Source: Locusta migratoria (Eukaryota > Arthropoda > Insecta > Orthoptera > Acrididae). From it: DNA of 64,000 nt. Under the pieces are notes generated by a model. That model had not been told where the DNA came from. It searched no databases and saw nothing but the letters and a program-made list of their open reading frames with translations. Numbering within the stretch: position 1 is the stretch's first letter; the number at the start of each line of letters is the position of its first letter. Below are positions 10,695 through 22,439 of the stretch, one piece after another. The position numbers and the translations under genes were made by a program. The stretch covers positions 155,365,323-155,429,322 of the forward strand of contig CM048745.1 of the NCBI GenBank assembly GCA_026315105.1, read 5' to 3'.

Positions 10695-12866
10695 AGACTG
10701 ACCATAACTTGTTGGTTATGAACTGTAGACTGAAACTGAAGAAACTACAAAAAGGTAGGAAAATAAGGAGATGGGACCTGGATAAATTGAAGGAACCTGA
10801 GGTTCTTAAGAATTTCAGAGGGAGCTTTAGGCAACAATTGACAGAAACAGGGGGAAATAAAACAGTAGAGGAGGAATGGGTAAAATTGAGAGATGAAATA
10901 GTGAAGGCAGCAGAGGACAAAATAGGTAGGAAGGCAAGACCTACAAAAAAATCCTTGAATATCACAGGAGATACTAAATTTGATCGATGAAAGGAGAAAA
11001 TATAAAAATGCAGTAAATGAAACAGGCAACAGTACACACGACTAAGAAATGAGATTGACAGGAAGTGCAAAATGGCTAAGCAGGAGTGGCTACAAGGCAA
11101 ATGCAAGGATGTAGAAGAATGTATAAATAGGGGGAAAATAGATACAGCCTACAGGAAAATAAAAGAAACATTTGGAGATAAGAAAAACAGCTCTATGAAT
11201 ATCAAGGACACTGATGGAAAACCAGTTCTCAGCAAAGAAGGGAAAGCTGAAAGGTGGAAAGAGTATATAGAGGGGCTCTACAAAGGAAATGAACTTAGAG
11301 ACAATATTTTAGGAAGGGAAGAGGATGTAGATGAGGATGAAATAGGTGATACTGTACTGAGAGAAGAATTTGACAGAGCCCTGAAAGACCTAAGTCGAAA
11401 CAAGGCCCCTGGAGTAGATGATATTCCCTCAGAGCTACTGAAGTCTCTGGGAGAACCAGCCACGACAAACCTGTTTCACCTGATGTGTAAGATGTTTGAG
11501 GCAGGCGAAGTACTCTCAGACTTTAAGAAAAATGTTATAATCCCCATTCCAAAGAAAGCAGGTGCACACAGGTGTGAAAACTACAGAACCATCAGTTTAA
11601 TAAGTCATGGTTGCAAAATATTAACTCGAATTATATACAGAAGGATGGAAAAGCTGGTAGAAGCTGACCTCGGGGAAGATCAGTTTGGTTTCAGGAGAAA
11701 TGTAGGAACACGGGAGGCAATACTCACTTTACGGCTTATCCTAGAAGATAGATTAAGAAAAGGCAAACCTATATTTCTAGCGTTTGTAGATTTGGAGGAG
11801 GCCTTTGACAATGTTGATTGGAATAAACTCTTTCAAGTTCTAAAGCAAGCAGGAGTGAAATATGGGGAGCGTAAGGTTATTTACAACTTGTACAAAAACC
11901 AGACAGCGGTTGTCAGAGTTGAGGGGCATGAGAGGGATGCAGTGGTTGGAAAGGGAGTAAGACAGGGTTGTAGTCTTTCTCCATTGTTGTTCAATTTGTA
12001 CATTGAGCAAGCTATAAAGGAAAGCAACGAGAAATTTGGAGAAGGAATTAAAGTTCAGGGGGAAGAATTAAAAACATTGCGTTTTGCCGACGACATAGTA
12101 ATTCTGTCAGATACAGCAAAGGACCTGGAAGAGCAATTGAACGGAATGGACAGGGTGCTGAAGGAGCATATAAGATGAACATTAACAAGAGCAAAACTAG
12201 GGTAATGGAGTGCAGTCTAAGAAAATCAGGTGATGCTGAAGGAATTAGATTGGGAAACGAAGCAATAAAGGAGGTAGATGAGTTTTGTTACTTGGGCAGT
12301 AAAATAAATGATGGTCGCAGTACAGAGGATATAAAATGCAGAATGGCAGTGGGTAGAAAAGCGTTCTTGAAAAAGAGAAATTTGGTAACATCGAATATTG
12401 ATTTAAGCCTAAGGAAGTCCTTTCTGAAGGCATTTGTATGGAGTGTTGCCTTGTATGGGAGTGAGACATGGACGATAAACAGTGCGGACAGGAAGAGGAT
12501 TGAGGCTTTTGAAATATGGTGCTACAGGAGAATGCTGAAGATTAGGTGGGTGGATCGCGTAACTAATGAGGAGGTACTGAACAGAATTGGGGAGAAAAGA
12601 AATTTCTGGCATACCTTGACTAAAAGAAGGGATAGATTAGTGGGACACATTCTTAGACATCAAGGAATTGTGAATTTAGCATTGGAGGGAAGAGTGTGAG
12701 GTAAAAATCGCAGAGGAAGACCAAGAGTTGGATACAGTAAGCAGATTCAGAGAGATGTAGGTTGCCGTTCTTATGTGGAGATGAAGAGGCTTGCTCAGGA
12801 TAGGGTATTGTGGAGAGCTGCAACAAACCAGTCTTCGGACTGAAGACAACAACAACAACAACAACC
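10695..12866 (+). mobile_element. RTE-clade LINE, longest copy in the window
   Basis: 5'-truncated non-LTR retrotransposon: the connector region, a nearly whole reverse transcriptase and the C-terminal region are present, but no endonuclease domain. The tail is GACTGAAGACAACAACAACA. At least five other copies share its 3' end (3909-4656, 12880-13412 reverse, 17090-17936, 49181-50330 reverse, 55894-56951). The full-length element of this clade has an apurinic-type endonuclease followed by the reverse transcriptase (family knowledge). Confidence 0.93.
11072..12699 (+). pseudogene. RTE-clade reverse transcriptase, frameshifted
   Basis: From 11072 a 368-codon frame carries the motifs in order: NKAPGVDDIPSELLKSL, VIIPIPKKAGAHRCENYRTI, GEDQFGFRRNVGTREA, motif A FLAFVDLEEAFDNVDW, motif B VRQGCSLSPLLFNLY and catalytic motif C LRFADDIVIL. 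A one-base deletion near 12165 (compare the intact join at about 56260) shifts to the frame starting MNINKSKTRVME at 12175. This holds the C-terminal region with FCYLGSK, ALYGSETWTI and RIEAFEIWCYRRML up to a TGA at about 12699 that replaces a Trp codon. An upstream connector (10709-10990) is in a third frame. Both catalytic aspartates are present, but the gene is dead. Confidence 0.92.
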
Positions 12867-12879
12867 GTGTTATAACGTC

Positions 12880-13412
12880 ATTCGAAGACATTCAATTCCG
12901 TTCAATTGCTCTTCCAGGTCCTTGCTGTCAGACAATGAATGTCACCAGCATCCGCGAAGTTTTTATTTCTTCACCTTGAACTTTAACTCTCTCTCTCTCT
13001 CCAAATTTCTCCTTGTTTTCCTTTCTAGCCTACTGACTGTACAAAGTAAATAAAACTTGTGAAAAGCTACAACCATGTCTTACTCCCTAACGGCAGCGTG
13101 CGTTTCAGGCCGTTCGTCTCTTGTATCTGCTGTCTGGACTTTGTACAAGTATGCAACTTTTCTTTCCCTATATTTTACCCCCACTACCTTCAAAATTTGA
13201 ATGAGTGGTTTTCGAGTCAAAATTGACGAAAGCTTTCTCCAAATCCACGACAGCTAGAAACGTAGATTTGCCATTCTTTAACCTATCTTGTTCTAAGTCG
13301 TAATGTACTTAACCTATCGTCTAAGATAAATCGTACTATATTTTCTCGCGAGTTCCAACATTTCTCCTAAATCCTAACTGATCCTCCCCGAGGTCGGATT
13401 CCACCAGTGTTT
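12880..13412 (-). pseudogene. Older RTE-clade LINE fragment, opposite strand
   Basis: Reverse-strand sequence matches the same RTE family: the segment around the motif C/6 region at about 12900-12975, then the region for VRQGC and the K-G-K-P...FVDLE-AFD part, ending near 13412 with an equivalent of DQ-GF-RN. It is far more diverged than 10695-12866 and holds a (CT)n slip at 12990-13003. Its position puts two RTE copies back to back with only about 15 bp between them. Confidence 0.8.
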
Positions 13413-13559
13413 TCATTCGTCGCTAAATAATTCGTGACAGTATTTCGCAACCATGACTTATTAACCTGGCAGTTGTGTAATTTGCACACGTGTGTGCTGA
13501 CGATTCTTAACTTGTATTGGTTGACAACTGTAGTGTACGGTGGGTGGGTCTTGCTGGTA

Positions 13560-13800
13560 GTGCTGACCGACCGGCCAGTCATGGGCAGCCAGAACTGGCG
13601 GTGGCGCCGGCGCTCGCGGGGGTCGCCGACCCCGGCGTCTGGCGGATGGGCTGGGGGGGCAGGGGGGGCGGAATACCAGGAGGAGGGGAGGGGAGGGACG
13701 CCGCCTGCCGTGGGCGGCGAGCTGGGCTCAATACCGACACACCGCCCCACCAGCCGCCGCCCCACGTGGACACTGGCACAGACAAATGCTACTCTGTGCC
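13560..13800. other. GC-rich stretch with G-runs
   Basis: Strongly GC-rich, with several runs of 4-7 G (13649-13700) that could form G-quadruplexes. Three overlapping open frames cross it on both strands, as expected from low stop density in GC-rich DNA. It could be an old promoter or CpG island, but nothing here proves transcription. Confidence 0.5.
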
Positions 13801-13844
13801 ACTAGGCAACGGCCTGCACACACCCGTATCCAATAGAGATGGGC

Positions 13845-14570
13845 TAAACAGCGATTTTCCGATAACAGTGATTTCCTTGATCGCTACTTTTAGATCACCG
13901 TGATTCTTAACCGTGATTTATCACGGTTTACAATCGCTGTCTGAGGAATTCACTAAATGTATCCCTCTATGATTTCTGCTATTCCCGCTATTCAGTGATT
14001 GAATCGCAGCGATTCCTGGCTTTCCTGCTAGTTCTGTAATGCCCGCAACTTGTTTGATTTACCATGGAACTGACAAGAATTGAGTTAGATAGTATTGTTA
14101 TAATGTTTCACCTTCCAGTAACTAATTTATCGTCTCTTCGTTATTATGAAAGTTGTGCTTGTGAACAGAAACTACCTTTTAATTCAAATATGAACGAGAT
14201 ACGTTTTTCAGTTTGGAACCTGTCCCCGGTCCTTGGCGATTTTCTAGGAAAAATCCACAAGTGTATGCCCATTGGTCACTGTCCCTAATCGGCTCTTCAC
14301 TTTTCAGCGATTCGCTGCTATCCCCGTTCTTCACTTAGCGGTGATTCGCGGCTACACCCACTATTTGCTACTATGATATTAGTTCAGATTTCAGCCAACA
14401 GATGACTCATTCTGCCATTACCTGCTCTTTAGCTGGTATTCGCTGATCCACCTCCTCTTCGCTACTTAACCGTGAATGAAATCGCGGTCAGATTCCAGTT
14501 AACCGCGACCATGAAAACACCTACTTCTCAATCACCGTGATTTCTAACGAATACGTGATTTCTTTCCTAT
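13845..14570. repeat. Dispersed GTGATT / CGATT-rich region
   Basis: Short words such as CCGTGATT, CAGCGATT, GATCACCG and TTCGCTG recur irregularly on both strands (for example 13840-13945, 13990-14015, 14305-14355, 14470-14560). The arrangement looks like a decayed array or a repeat with many internal inverted words. The family is not recognised. Confidence 0.5.
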
Positions 14571-16505
14571 TGCTAGTATCCAAGAGTACTGTCGCTGCAT
14601 GACGACAACTACCAGGTGTGTTCCAACGAAACCACACTGGCAGGGAGACCACATGCGTATAGGATTTTACAATTTATATGTATTTCTGGTGTAAGAGTAC
14701 ACCTGTCGCTTTATCTTACTGTTTGATTTAACGTAATGTATATATTGTCTTAAATTTGTTCATTTTACGTATTTTCATTTCTTGTATGTTAGATATATTT
14801 CTTATGTAACGTCATTTCCTATATTGAATCATTTAGTGTAAACATGTACTGTATGTGTAAACCCGCATGAATGCACGGACATTCCTATGCTGTAAGTTTG
14901 TAATGCGCCAGAGAAAATGTTGAACCTGTTGTAAAGACAGTCTTTGGTACAGAAGTAGTAGCTGTGAGTGTCGCGCTGCTGAAGCAGTCGCGGAGCGGAC
15001 TCGCCAAAGTAAACACATAAATGTTTTGTTGATGGTGCAGAGGCACGGTAGGCGCAGTGTGGCTCGAGTTTAATGCAATTGCAATAAGCCTGAGAGGCGT
15101 ACTGTTTAATGTATTGAAGGAAGTGCGAAACAAGTTTATTTATACTCGAAAGTGATAAGAGTAAAGTTTTTTAATGTGTGCAAGAAAAGTAATTGTTTGG
15201 TTATCAAGTCTATTGTCACCGAGAGTGATCGTTGCTGTAATTACGGAGATTAGAAGGTGTATCGAGGTGATATCAATGCATGGAGATTTCAGCCAGACGA
15301 GCTGAACAAAGAGTTGTCGATAAAAATATTTTTGAACCAGCAGTAAGAGTACCTATTGTAATCATATCTGTCTTGTATGGACTTCACGACGAAGACGACG
15401 AAAACATACGAGTACTTTTGTAACATTTTATTTTGTATGCATGTAAAAGTAGTGTCAACCCGATCAGAATTTTGGTTCAATTATATATGACTTATTTTGA
15501 AACCAGTCTTAATTTTCTAAGTAGTTGTCACCCCATTATCACCATTATTAGATTGTTGTACATTGACTAACAAGTTCAATCATTTTTCAAAGTAATTACG
15601 ATCAGTTTTAAAGAAATTTCTAGACGAGTTAAATAATTGCTAAACGTGTTACATCCACAGATACTAGTAATTAAAGTGCAGTGCTGTTCTAAGTTTTGCA
15701 ATCAATTATTATGCCAAAGCTTTTAACTTTCAAGAGAGTTTGCACGTAAAGTTGGTTTCATTTATATAGAAAGTAACCTGGCTAACAGTCGAAGTATTAT
15801 AGTTGTTTAACCAGACTTGACGAAAGTAATTTTTATGAAATACGTACGCTACCCAGGCCCTGGAACCATTTAATCAAAATAGTTCACGTAAAGTTTTATA
15901 AGGAAGTTGAATGCTTTGATTAATATTATCAAAATTATTGGGAACTTTGTAGTATTTGTGAAGCTCATTGCACCACGCAGTTTCACAGTACTGAGCTATT
16001 ATCATTGCAATCAGAGTCTATCAGCTATTACGAATTTGATTATAACACGAACACGCCAGCACCACTACATGAATTCTGACACATTTATTAGTGAAGTCAG
16101 ATAGGGCCAAGCTTAACTAATTACCACAGTGACTGTTTCAAGTTAATATCAATTTTTTTTTTATTTATTCAAAATTTTCACTTTCACTGCGAAAGTGTTG
16201 TTGGGACCCATCAGTTGTGATTTGCTGCAACATTCAGTAACGAAATTATTATTACTATAGCATATCATTACGCATTCTGATTTTTTGACTTTTTTTTTGA
16301 CGACCTCCAACAGGCAACCCTTTTACAGTGGTACGTGGCGTTCACAACTTAAATAACACTCAGCCAAACCCATTCGACGCATATCGAATTTTTTTTTTTT
16401 TTTTCCGAGAAAATCGACTTTGAAGTTTTACAAAGTGCACGTAAGCAGACTACCAATAATAAAAACAATTATATATTTTTGACGACGTTACAGCGTTCAG
16501 TGAAT
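14571..16505. other. Unassigned AT-rich sequence
   Basis: Two kilobases with no convincing gene. Open frames up to 82 codons lack recognisable motifs. Poly-T runs lie near 16155, 16290 and 16388. Confidence 0.5.
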
Positions 16506-16506
16506 G

Positions 16507-16866
16507 AAATAAATCGCAATTTGCTATCAGTTATGGCTTCAATGTACTATTAGATGGAATACCGAAGTACGGCGAAGGAAAATTTGTGCCCGGCCGGGAT
16601 TCGAAACCAGGATGCTGTGGTATAGGAAAGAGACAGCGTGGCGAATGGAGATTTGGGTGTGGCGGGAGACGTGCAGGGAAGAGTCCTCTGCAGTCGGGCT
16701 GGTCACTATGTCCTCCGTGGCGGAGTGGTCAACGCGTCTGCCTTGTAAGCAAGATTTCCCGGGTTCGAATCCCGGCCGGGCACAAATTTTCATTCGCCGC
16801 ACATTAGTATTCCATCTAAACCTAGAACAGTGAAGCCTTAAATGGATAGCAAATTGCGATTTCTTT
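16507..16866. repeat. Inverted pair of a tRNA-derived SINE (foldback)
   Basis: The arms 16507-16615 and about 16752-16866 are inverted copies: AAATCGCAATTTGCTAT through ...AAAATTTGTGCCCGGCCGGG. The right unit contains a whole tRNA-like head (16717-16783) with A box TGGCGGAGTGGTC, an anticodon loop CTTGTAA (Thr-like, TGT) and B box GGGTTCGAATCCC. The left unit keeps only the B-box end. A loop of about 135 bp lies between. The tRNA-like head is followed by SINE sequence, not a terminator, so it is not a working tRNA gene. Confidence 0.75.
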
Positions 16867-16892
16867 CAGTAATAAAAAAAATGGAATCTAGT

Positions 16893-17075
16893 TACAATCC
16901 GAAGATTGGTTTGAACACCACAGTGCTTTACTAGGCATGGTCCTGTTTTGGAGGTGGTATGCCGTTGCCTTCCTCCGACCTTCAAACTGACTTACCCAGC
17001 CAGTTATAGGGGGACCTACAGTTTAACGTGGGTTCCGAACCACCGTGCTACTCGGTATTTTTCACATGAGCAATA
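16893..17075 (-). mobile_element. SINE body, interrupted by RTE
   Basis: About 180 bp repeated at 18349-18531 (AAGATTGGTTYGAACACCA through TTTTTCACATGAGCAATACTG). The reverse-strand words GTGGTTCGGA and CTGTAGGTCCCC also occur in the SINE at 32545-32860, so this is the body of a tRNA-headed family read on the minus strand. The head side is cut off by the RTE fragment that follows. Confidence 0.75.
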
Positions 17076-17089
17076 CTGCCAGAATAAAA

Positions 17090-17936
17090 ACGGTTGATAA
17101 ATCTGTACATTGAACAGGCTGTGAAGGAATGGAAGAAGATTTTTGGAGAGGCATTAAAGTGCAGGGAGAAGAAATAAAAACATTGCGGTTTGGCGATGAC
17201 ATAGTAATTCTGTCAGAGACTGCAAAATATCTAGAAGAGCCATTGAATTGAATGGACAGTGTCTTGAAAGGAAGATATATTATGAACATTAACAGGAGTA
17301 AAACGAAGGTAATGGAATGCAATGTCAGAAAATCAGGCGATGCTGAAGGAATTAGATTAGCTAATAAGACAAAGTAGTAGATGAATTTTGTTATTTGGGT
17401 AGCAAGATAACTTTTGATGGCCGAAGTAAAGAAGATATAAAATGCAGAATGGCTATAGAAAGAAAAGCGTTTCTGAAGAAGCGAAATTTGTTGACAACCA
17501 ATATTAATTTAAATTTTAGGAGGTCCTTTCTGAAAGCATTTGTCTTGAGTTTAGCATTGTATGGGAGTGAAACGTTAGACGATAAGGAGTTCAGATAAAA
17601 AGATAGAAACTTTTGAAATGTGGTGCTACAGACGAATGATGAAAATTAGATGGGTAGATCACTTAACTAATGAGGTGCTTAACCGAATCGGGGAGAAATG
17701 GAGTTTCTGGCATACCCTGACTAAGAGTAGGGATTGGTTGGTGGGACACATCCTGAGAAATCAAGGAACTGTCAACTTAGCATTAGAAGGAAGAGAGTGG
17801 GATAAAAATCGTAGCGGGAGACCGAGGATTCAAAAGGAAGTAGGTTGCCATACATATTCTCAGATGAAGAGGCTTGCACAAGAAAGGGTAGCGTGGAGAG
17901 CTGCATCAAACCAGTCTGCAGACTGAAGACCACAAC
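17090..17936 (+). pseudogene. RTE-clade LINE fragment
   Basis: Starts just upstream of the motif C region (TLRFGDDIVILS, where the usual Ala of FADD is Gly) and runs through the C-terminal part with NRIGEKWSFWHTLTKSRDWL to WRAASNQSAD and the tail GACTGAAGACCACAAC. Several frameshifts (near 17250, 17370, 17595). It lies against a SINE body on its left. Confidence 0.9.
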
Positions 17937-17985
17937 GGTGTAGCTGAAGGGGTAGCGTTCCGTGGTTCGAATCCCACAGTGACAT
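17937..17985 (+). repeat. tRNA-like fragment lacking the anticodon arm
   Basis: The A-box-like TAGCTGAAGGGGTAGCGTTCC runs straight into the B box GTGGTTCGAATCCCAC. The anticodon arm is deleted, so this is a SINE or tRNA pseudogene scrap. Confidence 0.5.
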
Positions 17986-18348
17986 TTCGTTTTTGAGTTC
18001 AGTTACATAAAATATTTTGTGATCTCTAATTCCACGTGTTGTGTCAGTTTTTGTTTATGTGTGAGTAGACGAGCTGAAAAGCTTATCACGTAAAACGATG
18101 GATGAGTAGGTTAGCTGCTTGGAAAGCCGTTAGTAGTTATGGAGATGATTTTCCAAAAACATTGTCGTAGCTCTTTAGAAAATGAACAGTCTAAGACTAC
18201 CATCGTCAATTGTGAAGCCAAAACTGTAAATGTTGCTTATGTTTTCTGATTGAAACCATTATTACCAACCTTCTATGAAGTATAGAAAATCACGAATAAA
18301 CAAAAATGTGCACTGTCCGTAAAAATAAGTAAAGGTAAATCAGTCAAC
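17986..18348. other. Unassigned sequence
   Basis: No gene or repeat recognised. Confidence 0.5.
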
Positions 18349-18622
18349 AATCCGAAGATTGGTTCGAACACCATAGTGCTTTACTAGGCATGGTCCTGTT
18401 TGAAGATGGTATGCCGTTGCCTTCCTCCGACCTTCGAACTGACTTGCCCAGTCAGTTATAGGGGGACCTACAGTTTAACGTGCGTTCCGAACCACGGTGC
18501 TACTCGTTATTTTTCACATGAGCAATACTGACAAGTGGAAAGTGACAAAAATCCTAGGACCTGGCGGGGATCGAATCCGAGATTTGTAGTCTGGCACTCT
18601 ACCACTGTGCTACGGAGTTAGA
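18349..18622 (-). mobile_element. tRNA-derived SINE
   Basis: Second copy of the body seen at 16893-17075, here with its head. On the minus strand 18562-18620 reads CCGTAGCACAGTGGTAGAGT, an anticodon loop CTACAAA, and the B box GGATTCGATCC. Body words are shared with 32545-32860. Confidence 0.75.
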
Positions 18623-18654
18623 TATTAAAATTAAGTATTTGAACACAACGGAAA

Positions 18655-18728
18655 AATCTGGTACGACAGGATTCGAACCACCGACCGTGTGGATGGAAAG
18701 CCAGAACGCTACCACCTCAGCTGCACAA
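18655..18728 (-). repeat. tRNA-like sequence (Glu-like anticodon)
   Basis: On the minus strand: AGCTGAGGTGGTAGCGTTC, a loop CTTTCCA whose middle would be TTC, and GGTGGTTCGAATCC. The arms do not all pair, and there is no clear acceptor stem. I take it as a SINE head or tRNA pseudogene. Confidence 0.5.
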
Positions 18729-19593
18729 ACAGATGCAGCAACTGTTTCGATTATTGGTACTCGCGTGTACTTTGCAAAACTTCAAAGTAGATTTTCTCGA
18801 TTTTATTTATTTATTTATTTTTTTTTTTTTTAGTTGTGTCAATCAGCATCGTCATAATCATCGATGCGCAAGTCGCCCATGTGGTGTCACCTAAAGACTT
18901 TTACAAGGCAGGCCAAACACGATTCCAGCTGTGGTCTAACGGCCAACAATGCCACACGTTCAGTGTAACTATCGAATGAAGTGACGCGAAGGTGTAATAT
19001 TTTTTCCTAATCGTACGAAATTATAACGGTTTTGAGAGAGCAAGAGGTCGCCACTTGCGGGATCGACGTTTTGAAACCATGTATTATACGCTGGTGTAGA
19101 CTCGTCAATCACCCTAATGAACCATCAATTATTACTAATTATGTAAAAGACAAGTGGTCTGGAGCGCCATGTTAAGAATCACGCGGCCGCTCGCGGCGGA
19201 GGTTCGAGTGTGTTTATGTTCCAAGGTATAAGTTAGTGTAATTACTTCGTAAGTGTAAGGACCGCTGAGCATAGTAGTTGGGTCCTTAGGATTACAATTT
19301 TTTTTTTTTTTAATTAACGTAAACTGAACAACATTATGACGTCTCCTTATCAACGTCGAATCTGATAACGCGAATTTCTGCGATGCTTATCCATTGCAGC
19401 AGACGCAAAGAATACGCACCCGCACTATGACAATAACGCGACTGTACAATTGCCGATCCACGTGCGTCCTTCATGTACTGGCGACTATTGTCTGACGCTT
19501 TAGGCGCCATCTAGGCGTAAACAAAGATTAGTTCCACGTTCTGCCGCCGGCAGCTAAAGTGAACGGGTAAGACAGCGTACTCCATTAACCATA
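18729..19593. other. Unassigned sequence
   Basis: Poly-T tracts near 18815 and 19300. No gene seen. Confidence 0.5.
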
Positions 19594-19601
19594 ACAATAC
19601 C

Positions 19602-19650
19602 TAGGGTTACCAGATGTCCGTTTTCAGAAAAAGAGGACATTTCTAGAATA

Positions 19651-19703
<53 letters not shown>

Positions 19704-20802
19704 CGTATTGACAACTGATGTATCTACTGTATTATCAGTGTCTTGTTTGTAATCCATCTTACGCAATTTGTCCATCTTCTTACAAATTAAGAAGCATGAA
19801 ATGTTGAGACCCGTATAACGAATTACATGACTACACAGCAGTGAAGCCCTAAAATTTCATCACTTCACCACTTGTAATTATGTCTTAAGTGCTGGACATT
19901 TTTTCCATACTTATAAGATACCTTGCCGATCACCCCTATTTTCGCCTGAAATTTTTTGCAATGCAACATTTACGGAAACCATAGTACTGTTGACTGTAAA
20001 ATCGTCATGAGTAAAGTAACAGTAAAAATTATCTAAGTGTTCCTTGTTATAGCTGTGCTCCCATTTCGGATCAGGCCGACGTGACTATATACATGATTAG
20101 TATCTTTATTTATTTACCGTAAAAAGGCTCGCAATTAATTATTAAAGAACTACTCAGTTTTTAGGACAGAAGTTTTAAATCGATTTTTTCAATATACTGT
20201 TTACGTAGTTACGTCTCTTTGGTCCTAAACAGGCGAATGGTGAAACGGCAATTTGTATGACGTTTTGAACAAGGTATTAACTTATGAATAACGAACACCG
20301 CACTAGCTTTTGATGTTAAAGTCATAAGTGTGGTTGACAACACACGGAACTGCACGAGGCACTGAACGTCTTATTTTTGGGTCACATAACACTCCGACCA
20401 GAGAAGAAGGCGGGGCGGGAGTTTCATATTATACTCTGTGTATTGCACTGTTTTGCATTGTTGTAGACGTATGTATTTTAGTCGACGCCTCAAAGCTTGT
20501 ATTCCGCAACAATTGCCAAGCCATTTATTTCAAGTGTTTCGAAGTAGCTAGACCTCAGAGCAGCAGCGACACAAACGTCAAATTAAAAAAAAATATTCAG
20601 ATTGTTTGAGGAAAGGTTAAATTCAATAGAGCAAGTGATTCTGACAAATCAGAGAGTTGTAATTACGCTGTTTCAACTTGAAGCAGTTGCAAAAAGCAAA
20701 AAAGAGGGCATTTCCCCATTTTGTTAAGAACCCGGCCGGACCATTTTTAGGGTCGAGAAAAAGAGGACATGTCCGGGTAAAAGAGGACGTCTGGTAACCC
20801 TA
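19602..20802 (+). mobile_element. Non-autonomous hAT-like transposon
   Basis: The left end is TAGGGTTACCAGATGTCC. The right end, reverse-complemented, is TAGGGTTACCAGACGTCC. An exact 8-bp target duplication, ACAATACC, lies at 19594-19601 and 20803-20810, the size typical of hAT elements. AAAAAGAGGACAT recurs at both ends as a subterminal repeat. Just inside the left end is a (CT)n microsatellite of about 50 bp (19651-19700). No transposase domain is readable. A 93-codon frame at 20328-20609 has no known motif. Confidence 0.93.
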
Positions 20803-20810
20803 ACAATACC

Positions 20811-22439
20811 TCGTGTAAACTTTACACTATGTATTCTTTCGCTTCTGCTGAAATCTGATTGGTTTTTGTTTCTCGTACAGCGAAAGACAATATATGTCTA
20901 GTACAGTCAAGTTTAGTAATAGCTACGATACGTTTATTGTTCGTTATTCGCACAACGCCTGATCGACAATACGAGACAACAGCTTTACAGGCGCATTTAA
21001 AATTGACAGTTCAGCCACGTCGGATTTGTCCAAAAACTGCAGCAACATGAATCATTGTTGAAACATAGAATGGGACGACAAGAGAAACAACATACCTACT
21101 AAGTAAGTTTTTAAACAGAATCGAGTAATATACGGCGAATCACCGACAGGTTTCTTTAGCGACCAGACGAAAACAATAGGCCCTCACATACTTAGCAAAC
21201 AAATTATCGTAATTATAAACAAGAGTCATGCCAACTCCTCACTTAAATACTGGACAATTTTTCTGCGTGAACTCTGAGTGACGTGTTTTAAGGATTTAAC
21301 CGAATAGTTAAATATTGAAGGCGGAGAAAATATTACTGTCGTCTGCTAATTAACGGCTTCCATATCCGAACAATTGATTGCACTACTGGAACTGCAATCT
21401 CTTACACGGATAACTAGGTACTCAACTATAAAGCAACATTTCAACGGTGGTCTACGTGTACGTTTCTCCACGGGGGCAGGAAGCGTTTTTACAATACGTA
21501 TTAAAGGCGCGACAATCGCAGCAGAACTGACCTTTGCGGGGACTGAGACTGTAGACAATTTTTGAAACAAGAACTACATAGCCGAGGAATAATGTGAGAA
21601 ATTTCGATGGGTGTTCAATAGAATATCTTAGATCTCCATTTACGGTAACATAGTAATAAGGTGTGTCAGACCACCTATCAAGAAAGGAACAACACCAGTG
21701 TACGTGTCGTGGCCAACTATATCTGTTTATAGCAGCTTTATTGTTACGACTAACCAAGTATAGCAAACAGAAGACAGCATATCATTATCAACGGAGCGAA
21801 ATTTCGCTAGAGAGCAAAGACAGTGCGACAGACGTTTACATTTGACAATATACACACGGTCGACATATATCCAGGTGCATTAGCCTAACGATCCATAAAA
21901 TTGCTACAGTATTTGACGATGACAAGGTTCGAAGTCATGGCAACGGCTTGGCAGTCCCAAGTGCAATAATTTGTTCGTTTCGCTTCGGCAAACCGAAGAA
22001 AGAGTACATTAAGAGACACGGGCGCTGGCAGGCTGATAGAATTCCCGCGCCTAACGACCTTTTGGCTAGACTTCAATGTCGAGCTAAATAAATCTGGAAC
22101 GTCGCCACAATGTTTTTGTTGACAGTTTCTCAACACAATCAAGCTCTCCAAGCTTTCTGAACACACTGTATGAATGGCCTACTAGGTAACGTAGGCTGTA
22201 TGAAAATTTTCGCAAAAGGTGCTGTTTTATACAGGGAAGCAGCAACAGTAATAGAGAAGAAAAATGCAGGGCTTCAACGCTTAGTTCAAGGGCAGCAGTT
22301 ATTCAACTTTAATTACGCTTTACTCCAACGCACAGGAAGGCCCTAGACTTTATGATAACAAAACTGTACATAATTCTCACTAGAAGTCCTTACTTCCTAA
22401 AATACGTGTCAATGTGTGTTTGCTGGAATAGAAAATATT
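20811..22439. other. Unassigned sequence
   Basis: No recognisable gene. Overlapping short frames near 21350-21770 on both strands lack motifs. Confidence 0.5.

Noticed and set aside
13434..13903. Two long overlapping frames of 123 and 128 codons in GC-rich DNA
   Set aside because: Frames overlap on both strands, are Gly/Pro/Arg-rich from G-runs, and show no domain.
16717..16783. A tRNA-Thr gene
   Set aside because: The anticodon stem has an extra base, the acceptor stem does not pair well, and SINE sequence continues directly after it.
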